A DNA stretch of 64,000 nt from Nannobrachium achirus (Eukaryota; Chordata; Actinopteri; Myctophiformes; Myctophidae). The notes beneath the pieces were generated by a model, which saw only the letters and a program-made list of their open reading frames with translations, was not told where the DNA came from and searched no databases. Shown one piece after another: positions 1-12,197 of this stretch (its first letter is position 1; every line of letters begins with the position of its first letter). The stretch spans positions 52,298,458 to 52,362,457 of the forward strand of contig OY997647.1 of NCBI GenBank assembly GCA_963921795.1, read 5' to 3'. The position numbers and the translations under genes are program-made.

Positions 1-39
1 AGCAAGTAACCAAACATAAAATGACTTTCTCCTCCACTA

Positions 40-212
40 GTCCCTCCCTAACATTTTAGTCTAGTTTTTATTTTGTTGACGAAATTGTCAATATATTTAG
101 TCTTAGTTTTAGTCATCACAGCTTAGTTTTTATTTAGTTTTCGTCAGTGAAAAGGACGCTGTCGACAAACATGTTTCGTCATAGTTTTAGTCGACGAAAT
201 CAACACTGTTCC
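40..212. mobile_element. hAT-like non-autonomous transposon end
   Basis: This T-rich stretch repeats TTAGTC/TAGTTTTAGTC words and ends in GACGAAATCAACACTG, which reads like a transposon terminus of the AGTGTTG...GACGAAAT kind common in fish genomes. The left end is not visible. The family assignment rests on memory of such termini. Confidence 0.35.
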
Positions 213-1381
213 CTGCATCGGGGTCGACTACAACAGGTCTACCCCTGGCTATTCCGGCAACCCAACGCACCAACCCTCCACCACCACTACAGCCTTCCTC
301 CTCGCAGGAGAGGAGAGTGACAAATGCCAGCGCCGAGTGGGAGGCCTTGACATCCACTTCCTCCGTGCTCTCTAATGGCGCTCGGCCGAAATGTCAGGCC
401 AATTAGTAGCTCTCGCTCTGACATTTAACTGGCAGCTAGCAAAAACAAACGCATCAGGACTGCGGAGCGGACGAGCAGACAAAGAACACAAGCCAGCTGG
501 CGTCCTGTACGCGTCCAACATGCTAATGTAGCTTTTAGTGCTGAGCGTAGCGTTTGCGTTTAGCGTCGTTATGCGAATTGCGCGCGCGTCTTTTGTGCGT
601 GTGCCATTTGCATTCAAGTGTGCCGCGCGGTAATGGAGGCGAGTATGAAAATATTATCTGTGTGATCAGCCGCTCGGCATCCCCGGCTGACATTTCAAGG
701 CGGCGCAGACATCAAGGCTACCGCGCTTCTCTCCAACCTCTTTGTGCGTCTACTCTTTCGTCTCGCTCTCTCTCTTTCTCTCTCCCTCCCTCCCTGCAAT
801 TGCCATCTCTCTCTCTCTCTCTTTTTCTTCCACTCTTGACAGACATCAATCAGGAGAGCGCTGAAGCACCACTCCTAAGACAGCGACGACAGAGCCACGC
901 TCGTTTAAAGGACCACTCCATCCGTGTCAGCAATCTGCTCCTGTCCGTCTTCATTTCAGCTGCAGGGGGAGCAGCGTGCGTTTGCGCGCGCTAACTCAGA
1001 CCCTGCACTTTGTGGATAAGAGCATCGGCTAAGTGCCTAAATTGTAAATCGTGAACGGCAGTCGCGCGTGACCGGCAAAAATATGTGTTTGTTTTGGAGA
1101 ACAGTTAGATGTCCAGCGAGCAGAACAGAGTACCAGGCACTTCTGTCCTTTTAGCTGTTAATTAATTGGATTGGTGAGAGAGAGGCGAAGCCTGTGCACA
1201 CAGCAGACAATAAATAAGATGACACACACACACACACACATACACACACAACAAGACGATGCAACAACACAGATGATGCGATGTGCAACCTTCACAACAA
1301 CACTCCCCATGGGCCTCACAACTTATTCACATCTTTTCTTTTCTTCCTCTGGTTAAAGGGTCACGTCCCTCATTCTAGCTC

Positions 1382-1384
<3 letters not shown>
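213..1384. other. unique sequence, no gene recognised
   Basis: The sequence is moderately GC-rich and mostly non-repetitive. It includes TAATTA-like words near 400 and 1160 and a CT-rich stretch at 765-830. The open frames here have no recognisable domain and no convincing splice sites. It may lie in or beyond the 3' untranslated region of UBE2QL1, which runs toward low coordinates. Confidence 0.4.

Positions 1385-1425
<41 letters not shown>
1385..1425. repeat. (AC)n microsatellite
   Basis: A perfect dinucleotide array, followed to 1488 by impure CA/CG words. Confidence 0.9.
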
Positions 1426-1430
<5 letters not shown>

Positions 1431-1823
1431 ACGCATGCGCGTGGGCACACGCACACCCACAACCACACGCGTACATGCACACACACACTGAGGCTTGGCC
1501 ATCGGCTATATACCATCTGGTATCTAAATCATGGGAATTACAAGTCGTTTTTCCTCTCCTGCACACATGATAATATGAGAGGAGAGAGCGAGAGAAAGGA
1601 CAGAGAGAGAGAGAGAGAGATACAAAAGAGAAAGAGAGACAGAATGATGATTGACTGTCGTTCTATTTATCATACATTGTCTGCACGAAGCAAACGTGTG
1701 ATATATTATTTATATATATATATATATTTCAATCAATATCCATCTACAACAGTGAGCTCTAAATTTAGCCACGAGAGAGACAGAGTGAAAAATGAGAGAG
1801 ACAAAGTAAGCGAGCGAAACAAG

Positions 1824-1826
<3 letters not shown>

Positions 1827-1874
<48 letters not shown>
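1827..1874. repeat. (AG)n microsatellite
   Basis: A perfect AG array in a purine-rich belt (1575-1880). It explains the arginine/glutamate-rich open frame seen here. Confidence 0.9.
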
Positions 1875-1875
<1 letters not shown>

Positions 1876-2050
1876 ACAGCTCCGCATAAATTACAATCTT
1901 CGTGTTGCATTGAACTGTGAACAACAGCACAGTCGAAGGGAATGAAGAAAGAAAGGGAAAAGAAACAGCAAATGAGTGAGTATAAACGCCAGTGCGCTGC
2001 CCGTCTATTAACCCATTTAGGCCTAGGATTATTGAATGCTTTAACCAGTG

Positions 2051-2123
2051 AAAAATAGCAGATATACAAGCTCACAGCGCGGCACCGAGTGCCGCGCTGC
2101 GAGCTTGTAGATCTGCTATTTTT
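2051..2123. repeat. hairpin module, copy 1
   Basis: The arms start AAAATAGCAGATATACAAG and return as CTTGTAGATCTGCTATTTT around a 3-nt centre. The stem is about 35 bp with very few mismatches. Confidence 0.85.
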
Positions 2124-2381
2124 GAAAAATCATGATTTTTCTTTGCAAGTCTTTGAATATATCTATTTAAAAGCGAACATTTGTAACTCAAATATTTGCT
2201 TCTGGGGGGTCCCTGGAACAACATATTTTGAGATGGGGGTCCGTGGCCAAATACCTGCAATTTTGGGGGTCCTTGACATGAAAAAGTTTGAGAACCACTG
2301 ATTTAGAGGAAGGATTTAGAAGTCGGGTCAAAGATCGGGTCAAAGATATTCAAAGACTTGCACTCATTTTCACAATTTTTC

Positions 2382-2454
2382 AAAAATAGCAGATCTACAA
2401 GCTCGCAGCGCGGCACTCGGTGCCGCGCTGTGAGCTTGTATATCTGCTATTTTT
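2382..2454. repeat. hairpin module, copy 2
   Basis: This is the reverse complement of the copy at 2051-2123, including that copy's stem mismatches, so the two were duplicated as the ends of one element. Confidence 0.85.
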
Positions 2455-2467
2455 CCAAAGTTAAAGC

Positions 2468-3464
2468 ATACTATAATGGTTAAAGTGGTTAAAATCTAAC
2501 GTGACTCGGGCGCGTTCCAGGTATTTGAGAGTTAAACATTAACGGCTTCATTTATATGTAAATGATCCCACAGCCCGTGAGACGATGGAAAAGGTAATGG
2601 TGGATCAGTGCCGTGTCGTCAGCGTATTGTCGCCGGCGTGCAGAAACCTCGTATCTCCACGTTTCGTCCTTTTTTAGTTTTTCTCCTTTTGTTTCTTTTC
2701 ACAAAGTAATGCCCTACTATCCCCACCTATAACGACATGGCCCGGAATAGGGATGCCAAGTTGAAGGTGGTGAAGTTCTGTCCGGCTATGGACACAGAAG
2801 GGTTTCTGCACAACAGCTACAATACATAAGAATGAGAGGGGGGGGGGGATAAAGGGAGGACAGGGGAGTGTGTGTGTTGGGGAGGGGGGGGGGGGGGGGC
2901 TCGAGCCTTGTCCATTCAGTAGTCTATCATGCGGTCCCACGCGGTCCCACAACGCTGTGTCCCTTTGCACGTGCGTGCGTTCGCATGCACCTGAAATCCG
3001 ATCCCAGTAACCCACACTCCGAGGCACGCACTCTCGGCGGGCAGGTTGTCCCGGCGACGCGCGCGCACACACACACACACACACGTACACACAGATGCGC
3101 ACACACACACACACACACACACACACCTCACTCTCGAGACTCTGCAAACTCCTGCTGAGGTTATCCCCGCGGGGGGTAAATCTCTCAGGGAGAGATGAGA
3201 GAGGCGGGGATGAAACGAGAGGCGTCGCTTCTGGAGGATGAGTGACGATGACAGCAAATGTTCACTCTTCAAAAGTCTTTTTTTTTTCTCTTCTCTTCTT
3301 TAGGTGACATGAGAAACAAACAAAAAAATAATAATAATAAAATAACGAAAAGCACCCTCGGGGTGAAACGTAAGGGGTGAAGTTGAGTTAGCGTGACATG
3401 TGTTCCACGTCGGGCGCCAGCCGGGCCGTGTCCGGCTGGCACCCGGGGGTCTGGGTCCGGACCC
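2468..3464. other. UBE2QL1 3' flank and probable 3' UTR
   Basis: This lies downstream of the UBE2QL1 stop codon, so part is expected to be 3' UTR transcribed toward low coordinates. No minus-strand AATAAA is obvious, so the transcript end is not placed. It contains a fragment (2640-2700) matching the transposon copies at about 14.4 kb and 38.0 kb, a run of about 20 G at 2882-2900, and (CA)n at 3063-3126. Confidence 0.45.
3063..3126. repeat. (CA)n microsatellite, imperfect
   Basis: Two CA arrays separated by a short GTACACACAGATGCG interruption. Confidence 0.85.
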
Positions 3465-3596
3465 TCAGCCGTCTGACACGGGAGGAGACACCCAGCCGTA
3501 CTTCTCATGGGTCTTCACCAGGGATTTGAAGGTGGCCTCCGCCTCCTTGCGGCTGAACGCCTTCTTGGACTTCCCTGCTTTTCTACAAATTCGTCC
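3465..3596 (-). CDS. UBE2QL1: UBE2QL1 coding exon 2 (C-terminal 43 residues)
   Basis: This last coding exon of the ubiquitin-conjugating enzyme E2 Q-like protein 1 encodes the C-terminal helical part of the UBC fold. It begins GRICRKAGKSKKAFSRKEAE and ends with the family's terminal VSPPVSDG before a TGA at 3465-3467. From memory, the human protein differs here at only one residue or so. The acceptor AG is at 3597-3598 and joins in phase 0 to exon 1, giving the continuous junction VKGQ|GRIC. The intron end upstream is an unbroken (CT)n run of 87 nt (seen as GA at 3603-3689), so a microsatellite serves as the polypyrimidine tract. Identity is very secure. Tissue expression cannot be judged from this sequence. 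Confidence 0.95.
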   Translation of the reverse strand, partial: GRICRKAGKSKKAFSRKEAEATFKSLVKTHEKYGWVSPPVSDG

Positions 3597-3599
3597 CTG

Positions 3600-3602
<3 letters not shown>

Positions 3603-3689
<87 letters not shown>
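3603..3689. repeat. (GA)n microsatellite next to a splice acceptor
   Basis: A perfect 87-nt GA array on the plus strand. On the minus strand it is the pyrimidine tract of the UBE2QL1 exon 2 acceptor, only four bases from the AG. Confidence 0.95.
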
Positions 3690-3690
<1 letters not shown>

Positions 3691-4734
3691 GTTATGACAC
3701 ACTGCTGGTTGACCAATACAAACAGCCGTTGCCTCTGGCCTTTAGGAAATGGCTTGGTGAAAATTGCAAAAATTGCCTTTCAGCAAGCTCACAGTGCGTC
3801 ACACAATGACCTCTCTTTTCTAACTGGCCTCCTGTGGACCAAGATTTGATAAATGTCTGTGGCCAGTGGGGCCTTTTAGAGCAGTGTTTCTACTAGGAGG
3901 GGATATCTTCAGAAATAGTATCAAATCCTGGAATAAATTCCTTACCAAAACATTTCTTCACCAATGTGTTTGTAAAGGTCTCTAGTAACACATCTCACAA
4001 AGACTGAAATTCAGTTTCCCTAGGAGGATCCGTCACAGCTGCTGAAAGTTGGGGTCCCATTAAATTAACTATATAGGATAAAACACACCAAAAGAATGTG
4101 AGGGTCAAACTAGCGGTTTTTCATGATTCTGAATCCATTGCAAGCATTTGTTTCGCACGAAAAACATTCCTTGGCCAAAAAACAGCCCGTCAAAACTATG
4201 GTTTAGTGATGAGTCATCACTTTTTACAGTTTTGTGGGAGCCGCCTTTACCCCAAGGAATATTTTTTGTATTCACTTGGTGAGATGTGTTACTAGGTAAG
4301 GACTTTATTCCAGGAATTTTTAAGATATTCCCTTACTATTCTCAAACTTTCAAATTTCAAGGTCTCTCCTTAACTCTGACATTGTACAAATGGAACCAAA
4401 TGAACCCGCAATAGGAGCAGTGTCCACATAGGAGTGCCTTTTGAGCTGAGGAGCACTTTTGGACATCATGTCCATAGCACTTTGCACACAGCCTGCTGCC
4501 CGCACTGCTCCAACCTATCAACCACTGAGATGCTAGTAAATGATTCAATGTCGAGTTGTAAATGCACCAAAAAGAACGCTGGGCATCAGGAGTACTGAAG
4601 CGCAATGGTCAAGTGTTGGGAAGTGAAGCGCACAGCACGCCATATATATACATGGAAGACTACCAACTTAAAAGGCATTCTATGTGGACACAGCCACATA
4701 CAGAGGGAAGTCTATAACAACCTATTTTAGAGCA

Positions 4735-5102
4735 TATATGGGCAACTGGCGGCCCGGGGGCCACATGCGGCCCACACCTTCACTTAATGCGGCCCGCAAG
4801 TTAATATTGGAATACTCATATATTACTGATTTAAGCTATTACAATTCCAAACATGCAAAATAATAATAATAATAATACTTTTCAGGATTCCAATAAAACA
4901 TTGGTAAAAAATAATTAAGGATTCCATAACAAAAATAGCAAAAATTGCTGATCTACAAGCTCAAAACGCGTCGCACGACACGTTATGAGCTTGTAGATCG
5001 GCTATTTTTGCTATTTTGGGCTGTATATGCATTGTGGCATGCTGGAGTGAATGTGAAAATAAAGTGTGGCCCTCTCCATCATCAAAGTTGCCCACCCGTG
5101 TA
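4735..5102. mobile_element. hAT-like non-autonomous element carrying a hairpin module
   Basis: The ends read GGGCAACTGGCGGCCCGGG on the left and AAGTTGCCCACCCGTG on the right, giving a GGGCAACT inverted repeat. Flanking TTAGAGCA (4727-4734) and TTAGAGTG (5103-5110) look like a decayed 8-bp target duplication. It contains the hairpin at 4931-5016. Confidence 0.6.
4931..5016. repeat. hairpin module, copy 3
   Basis: Core GCTGATCTACAAGCTC returns as GAGCTTGTAGATCGGC around an ACGCGTCGCACGACACG loop. Additional AAAATAGC/GCTATTTT words extend the stem. Confidence 0.8.
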
Positions 5103-6760
5103 TTAGAGTGAATGCTTGCAGATATATATGTGATTATTACACAGCTTCGTTGTATGCTCGATTCTGATTGGGAAAAATTGAATATATTGCATCTTTTGAA
5201 AAAAGAACACCTGGACCATCTTTTGGGGGACAACATAAGTACTTTTAGAGGCAAGATTGCCTTCTGGGCTGAAATTCTCCTTTAAGTGGTTTCAAGACCC
5301 CTCCACTTCGTGTCAGGGTCCTACATCAGCCTGTCAGGGTTTAGTCAATAATGAACACCTCACAATTCATTATCATTCACATAAATGAAGATATTACCCT
5401 CTAATGACTGCATTGCATTCAGAATACTATAGTATTCTGAGAGAAGATGCAGAAGGTGAAAGCCATCTTCTCTTCTACACACTTAATACATGCAATGAAA
5501 AACAAAGACACACAAAACAAAAAGAAATGTGTGGGCGTCTTTGTGTGACAATAAAGTTGCTTGTTCTTATGCTGGCAGCAGCATCAGATGGCGCAGAGAC
5601 TCTGGGGCAAGACAGGTGGGAGGAACAGCTTTGTTAAAAGTAGACAATTATTGAGACGTGTGGCCGTGACACAGAACCGTGAAATACATGCGATTCACGG
5701 GTGAGAGCATCGCTGGATTTCTAATAGCGCTGCTTGACATGAACAAAAATCTGTAATAGTATTTTAGAGGCCATGTTGCTTACAAAGAGAAGGGCACACA
5801 CAGCGCAGACACGGCTGGCTAGCAGGCTATAACAGCAGACGGTAAACCAATTGTCTGTCACTCTCACTTCAACCACATAAATGGTATAATCCCCCCAAAT
5901 TAGGCTCTTGTGTAATGTGTATGTGGCAACATCTGCGTTCAAAAGAATTTCACACACTTGTTCTTACAAAAGGAGATTAAACAGCCGCCCTTTGCATTAC
6001 TGCAATGGGCTGCTGTGACTGCCTAATAGGGGATGCTGCTGTAGAAAGTCACGACACCACTCTATTTTCGACAATCTCTGTGCGAGAGCAGTTTTAGGCC
6101 AACTGCAAAAAGAAAGGAAATGTTGGCACCTCCACAAGGGCTTCCGAAGCATCATTTTAGGCCTTGGTATTAAAACTCCCCTTAACCCTATAATATACTT
6201 GTGTATACTTTATGTACTTTGGGTCCCCCATTGCTTTAGACTAGGTCCGCTCTTTTGTTTTAAAGTTGTACTATGTAACTTTTTTTATAAAACAAATCTT
6301 AAAATTCTCCTAACTATTAAATCACAAAAGTTTTAGAAGATCCGCGCCGTGAATTTCAGCCTGTAAAGCCTTCTCTGTATGTAAACTGAGATCCTTGCCG
6401 TGGACCGGATCTCGCGCGAAAATTGCGTCATCACACTACCGGCCAATCACAGCGAGGGTTATACAACTGCCGGCCAATCACAGCGCATCTTGAAGTGGGG
6501 TCGCTATGGCAGCCATATTTGTTGTCGCCCGTTTGTACCATCCCTTCTCTAGGTAATTTCGCCTACCAGGCAGGGTGAAGGAGTCCGTATCTCTGGAATT
6601 ACTGAACGCACAGGAACAAGGGACCCCTTAAAAGATAGATCTCAGCGAGGTGGAGGCAGACGCGGGGGTCTGAAGGTACGAAAAACGTCCGAAAGACGCG
6701 GACGCGACCGCGGTTTGCTATAGGGCTAATGACCACTAGTTGGGCATCTTACACAGTATG

Positions 6761-6812
6761 GCTTTAAATCTACAAGCTCACAAGACAATGCTTTTGAGCT
6801 TGTAGCTATTTT
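6761..6812. repeat. hairpin module, copy 4 (short form)
   Basis: Arms AATCTACAAGCTCA and TGAGCTTGTAG lie around a short AT-rich loop, ending in CTATTTT. Confidence 0.7.
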
Positions 6813-8088
6813 CACCAAATGTTCACCCTTGAATAGGGATGTTATTGGGTTCATGTGGTTAAAACTAAAACTAATGAGACTCCTTGAGGTGGGATGGGAA
6901 CCCTTCCAGGCAGCAGGGACGAATAACAACTATTCCCCTCAAGTGGTCGTTATTGTAATGATCTGTCTCCCTGTTTAGTTTTTTATTCTATTCTTATTCT
7001 ATTCTTATTTATTGTTTTATTCTGTAATAACATTTTGCTGTGTTTCCTGCTGGTTTTAAGGCTGTGTTCCGTTCATTTTGGAGTAGCCTAATGTTCACTA
7101 AATAAAAGGAGCTCTAGAATCTAGTGCGTTTCCTGTTGTCCTTGCAGCTATTACCTGTCCTTACTCCAGTTTCCTCAGTCTGTCTTTCTCCTCCAGCCAA
7201 TTAGCCTGTGCTAATTGTTAATCTTGTTCGCCCAGTGCCCTTGTCTGTACCAGCCGATCATTGTTGATTGTCCATTACACTCACATGTGTCTTGCTAGCC
7301 CTTGTGTCTTTAAAAGCCCTGTCTCTGTCAGTTTGGCAGATGGTCTGTTGATATTAGCCTGTTTCCGGAAGCACGTTTGTGCCAGCCTGTTTATGTATTT
7401 AGTTGAGCCTGCACCTAATCTCAGCCTGTTGTCGAGCAAACTCGTTTTTTGCCCCACAATTCCTGCCCGCTTACTACTGCACTTGGGTTCAGCTTCTGAA
7501 TCCTGACCCTATGTTTTAACAGCGGGTAACAGCCGGCGAATCTGGGGGCGATGTCGTCCAACAGATAAACAATTTTCATGGTTTTGGGCCTCATCGCCTG
7601 CTAACGGCAGCAGTTGCCGGGTCCCATTGACAAATAACGCACTTCCTGGAAAATACATCGCCAGCCGTTAAAATGCACCGTGACAGTTAAACCATCACAT
7701 TCTCCATTTAGGCCCCTTCGTTCCAGATGACCCTCGGACTAACCTGATTTGTTAATTTGTTACTACTTTTGTACGCTGTCTGTCGCCGTGTGTGCTTCTC
7801 AGGAATGTTTATGGTAATTGTCTGCCCCCATTCTGTCTTGAGTGTTATAATATTACAATACAAGGTTTCAATATTGTCGGCATGTCACAATAGAAGGGAA
7901 TTGTGAGGCTTAAATGGAGAGGAGGTGACACTGTAATACTGAGCGAGCTGGTGAGCAGGGTTACAGTTTCCATCCCTGTAACAACTTTGGCCTAATTTCA
8001 GCATGGCATCTCGTGACGCTAACCCTAGTCCTGGTTTCCACTTTCTCCCTTTTTCACGGGCGGGCAGTCAAACGCCCATGGCACTCAG

Positions 8089-8278
<190 letters not shown>

Positions 8279-8415
8279 AAGCACCACAATGGAAATAAAG
8301 TTTTTTTTGTTTGTGTTTTACAGGTGACAGAGAGGTAAACATAGGAGTTCATGTGAATTTTTGTCAAAACCGTCGATCAAAACAAACAGCCTGGGTAATG
8401 TAATGATCAAGAGAC

Positions 8416-8694
8416 CACTGGTTCTCAATGTGAGTTCTGGTGACCTGTAAGGGTCCTTTGGGGTTCCAGGGGGAGGGGGGGAATGATTGATAGTTGGGAA
8501 CCATGGAACCTTACCGGTATGTAACTCTCGAGTGCACAAATATGGAACCAAATCAACACATACGGGTCCTTTTGAACACTCTCAGAGCATTTTACTGCAT
8601 AGATTGAGGTTCAAGAAATACAAGTCTGTGGCCGAATGCAATAAAAGCATATCAAAATAGGGGTCCTTGAAATTAAAAAGGCTGAGAACCAGGT
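8416..8694. mobile_element. hAT-like non-autonomous element
   Basis: The left end CACTGGTTCTCAATG and right end GGCTGAGAACCAGGTG form imperfect inverted repeats of the CAGTGGTTCTCAA type. The interior has the GGGGTCC blocks seen in sister copies. Confidence 0.6.
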
Positions 8695-8902
8695 GAGAAT
8701 TTCATGGAGGCCATGAAGGCCATGGCCACCGTTGCCCCTCAGTTTGGCCTTGTGCCCCTCAGACTAATGGCATGGCCTGAGGCCACAGTGGCCTTAATGC
8801 CCCAGCTGACTGTACCACTTTCTCCTTATTGTCAATATGTAGACAGTAGACACCGGTGTCTCTTTCTTGTCATGTAGACACCAGTGTCTTTTGTTGAGAT
8901 TT

Positions 8903-9235
8903 GGAAATCTTAACTCCCCCAAGTCCCCATCTTTAAACCAATCCAGTGACTTTGATTGGTGCAGGGCTGAGCATGGATCAGATTGTAAATACCATCATTT
9001 ATCTATTTCACTACAGATTAGGTTATCATGACTAACCCTTAAATTCAACACATTTTTTTTCCCCACTTTTTTTTGGGAAATCTTAACTCCCCCAAGTCCC
9101 CATCTTTAAACCAGTCCAGTGACTTTGATTGGTGCAGGGCTGAGCATGGATGAAATTGTAAATACCATCATTTATCTATTTCACTACAGATTAGGTTATT
9201 ATGACTAACCCTTAAATTCAACATTTTTTTTCAAT
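8903..9235. repeat. tandem duplication, 173-bp period
   Basis: Two nearly identical copies (8903-9075 and 9076-9235) both start GGAAATCTTAACTCCCCCAA and end in a T-rich tract. They sit within a larger GGCC-rich repeat spanning about 8695-9360. Confidence 0.8.
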
Positions 9236-9806
9236 AAACTACCAGTAAAATCTTGCTTTATTTGATGGCCTTCCTGCCCTGGCCTTTGTGCCCTCAAAAA
9301 ATGGACAACATCAAAGGCCAAGTGGCCTTGCCCCTAAAATGACGAAATTCCAGGCCTGCTGAGAACACTGACTGCACTAAAAACATATAGATCCTGAAGT
9401 CAAGCTGGAGGGAAAGCCCACAAAATGTGGCAGAAAAGCCTGCACCGCAGTGCATGATGATAGACATTGATAATGTAGACAGCCATAATTGAAAACTTGA
9501 AGAACCCTCGACAATACCACTAAGACGTGTCATAGTGTCATTGAAATGCAATAGATCATACGTTATCTCCATAGACATGTCATGCGATATCTATGATTAT
9601 CTCTGCACATCTTCACATTCCGCCATATGGTCGCTGTCACCATCTCAAAATGGCTGCCGCCATCTTGGAAATTGATTACTACGGTTGATTGATGACATCT
9701 AGCGTTGAACATCATGCCTCCATTAAAGGAGTGGCTATGAACAGGATGTACCAACACTGCCACACAACTACACAGTTTCACACGCTCGCACACAGTAAGC
9801 TCTAGA

Positions 9807-10234
9807 TAGGCCTTTCACAATTATTACATAATCGTCTAATCGCAATTATTTGACATAATCGCAATCATCTTGTCATAATCGTTTCCATGTTGAAAACAAC
9901 ATGTTTTCATATATTTTCAAACAATTTAAAAAATAGTGGAAATAGCAGATCTACAAGCTCACAGCGCCTCACAATGCGACGCGTTGTAGATCGGCTACTT
10001 CCACTATCAATGTTCTTTTTTAAGTATACAGTTAAGTTATGCCAGTCATTTATTTGTATATTTACTAGGTTATGTGTCATATCTGCCATGTGCAACTTCA
10101 AAGCCTACAAGCCAAACAGAAATGTAATTGTCGACGACAAAAACACAATTGAATCGTTAATCGCAATTATTTGAGTGACAATTAATCATCATTTGTAAAA
10201 TCATTAGTAAAATGACGTAATCGTGCCAGCCCTA
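9807..10234. mobile_element. hAT-like non-autonomous element carrying a hairpin module
   Basis: The left TAGGCCTTTCACAATTATTA and right ATCGTGCCAGCCCTA ends are imperfect inverted repeats, with CGCAATTATTTGA words inside both ends. No coding capacity is present. The hairpin at 9933-10007 is near its centre. Confidence 0.6.
9933..10007. repeat. hairpin module, copy 5
   Basis: Outer stem ATAGTGGAAATAGC/GGCTACTTCCACTAT and inner stem GATCTACAA/TTGTAGATC. The right arm lacks the GAGC block, so it is a slightly deleted copy. Confidence 0.75.
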
Positions 10235-10702
10235 TACGTGTAGCTCCAGAGTGTGTGTGTGAGGCTTTTACAAAACCCTGTGATTGGACAATGGAAGGGT
10301 GAAGTTGGGCTTTTTTTTAATTAGCAGCATTGTGCTGTGGTGTGCATCCTAAACAGAGTGCATATTTTGTCCCCTGCATGCTGGGTGTTGTGCGTGTGAC
10401 GAGAACACAGTGGCCCCCCTCAGTGTTTCCACTGAAGATAAATTGGTTAAAATTTAGCTCGGAACTGGAAACAAATAAATACTTGTTTTTTTCTTGCAGT
10501 GAACTGGGAACCAAAGTGGGTGACTGGGCGCGTCGTTTTTCTACAGGTTGGAAAATGCAGATGCGATATAAACAATGGCAAAAGCAAGCGAAGAATTATC
10601 ATTAAAAAAATAAATGAAATCAGAAACTGTAAATGCCACCGGCATTCAAATTTCACCAGTGAGATGGACACTTGGACCGGTCATATTCAACACATTTGCT
10701 GG

Positions 10703-10790
10703 CCAGGCCTGGAATGGAACCTGGGGCAACTGTAGACTCCTGATCCCCAAGATGGCTCACTAACCATTCAGCTATGCCACCCCCAATTTC
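10703..10790 (-). mobile_element. tRNA-derived SINE head
   Basis: Read on the minus strand, this has a Pol III A-box-like GGCATAGCTGAATGGTTAG followed by a B-box-like GGTTCCATTCC. The 3' part of the SINE is not clear. Confidence 0.5.
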
Positions 10791-10899
10791 AATGGTTCCG
10801 CTTAAAACTGGTGGAAACGCAAGCCGCTCCGTTGCTATAGTTCTGTGAAAGCACCAAGGTTATTTAGGTGGAAAATGGGCCTGTGAGATACAGCAAGGT

Positions 10900-10902
<3 letters not shown>

Positions 10903-10988
<86 letters not shown>
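10903..10988. repeat. (CA)n microsatellite
   Basis: A perfect CA array of about 86 bp. Confidence 0.95.
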
Positions 10989-10992
<4 letters not shown>

Positions 10993-12110
10993 AGAGTGCG
11001 ATGAGTGCATGCTCAAGGCCTGTATGCGGTGCCATGTCAGTGTTTATCTGTCTCAGCTAAGCGCTTCGCTCTTTGAAGAGGGACACACTTGTGTAAAGTG
11101 GCTGCTGGGTAATCTTGTGAATGGAGATCAGTCAATGGGCTGGGAGGGGGAACCCAGTGCATGTTGGGAAGCGGCTCTGGGCTGGCAGGGGATTGCGTAA
11201 TGTCAGACATGTACCGGGGAGGGGGCAAATGGGTAAACAAAATAGGATCAATGGCACGACCATAATATGGCCCTCAGGATAGTACTGTACATGGTTGGGG
11301 TTAGCGTTGGTGTGTAAGATCATTCAAGGCTTCTGCGCATGTTAACTGTTTAGATGCTGCTGTCCGGTCAGCGAAGCTGCGATGCACAAGTATGCTTATG
11401 AATCAAAACATAGATAAAATCTTAGTCAGAGATAAAGGTCCATACTCTATCATTCCATATGCCACAAGATGATTCGGCTATCATCTGTCTGGGTAGCCTA
11501 TACTGTAAGTCTGTCATCTTGTCATCTTGAGGCAAATGGAACAATAGAGAATATGGACTTTTATTTCTGAGCGTGATGACACTGAGATGTTCCGATTTAT
11601 CAAACAGTTTATTTGGACAACGCGCCAGAGTGTGATGGTAGAGATACGTTTGTTCAGGATAACTTACTTAAAACGAAACATTGGTTCTAACCTTTTATAT
11701 GTTGCCTATTTTGACAGATGCCTATGGATACTACATACGCTGGTTTATTCGTTCAGATGTGCTTTTTTGATTTATTTTGGCTTGGTGTAGTTTCTTTAAG
11801 CCCTTTAATCTGTTTTCTTTGCAATCTACTTAAGTGACCATTTACCTTGTAGTTTTTTGGCTAGGTTTCATTCCATTCACTCTTGATGTCGCACTTGTTA
11901 AGTCACTCTGGATCAGAGTGTCTTCTAAACGGTAAATGTCAGAGAGTCCCTAAATGGAAGAGTTTAGGGACGGTTCTCGACAGTGGCATGACCACAAGAG
12001 TGGTGTTGGTGACGTCTCTGTCCCTAAGTGCTATCTACTTGAAATGACACCTGATTATGTGCTCTGTCCCTGCAGTGAGAGCGGAGAGCGCCGTCTCAAG
12101 GTTGAAGCTG

Positions 12111-12111
<1 letters not shown>

Positions 12112-12196
<85 letters not shown>
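12112..12196. repeat. (GT)n microsatellite
   Basis: A perfect GT array of about 85 bp. Confidence 0.95.

Positions 12197-12197
<1 letters not shown>

Larger units (their letters stand above)
2036..2467. mobile_element. fold-back element whose terminal repeats contain hairpins
   Basis: The outer ends are ATGCTTTAAC and GTTAAAGCAT. About 125 bp at each side (2036-2160 and 2346-2467) are inverted copies of each other, and each contains a full 70-bp hairpin module (2051-2123 and 2382-2454). The interior holds a hAT-like right end, TTTGAGAACCACTG, at about 2288-2301. No open frame is present, so it is non-autonomous. Confidence 0.65.

Noticed and set aside
1281..1889. 202-residue open frame
   Set aside because: It is built from CA and GA microsatellites (HTHT and ERER runs).
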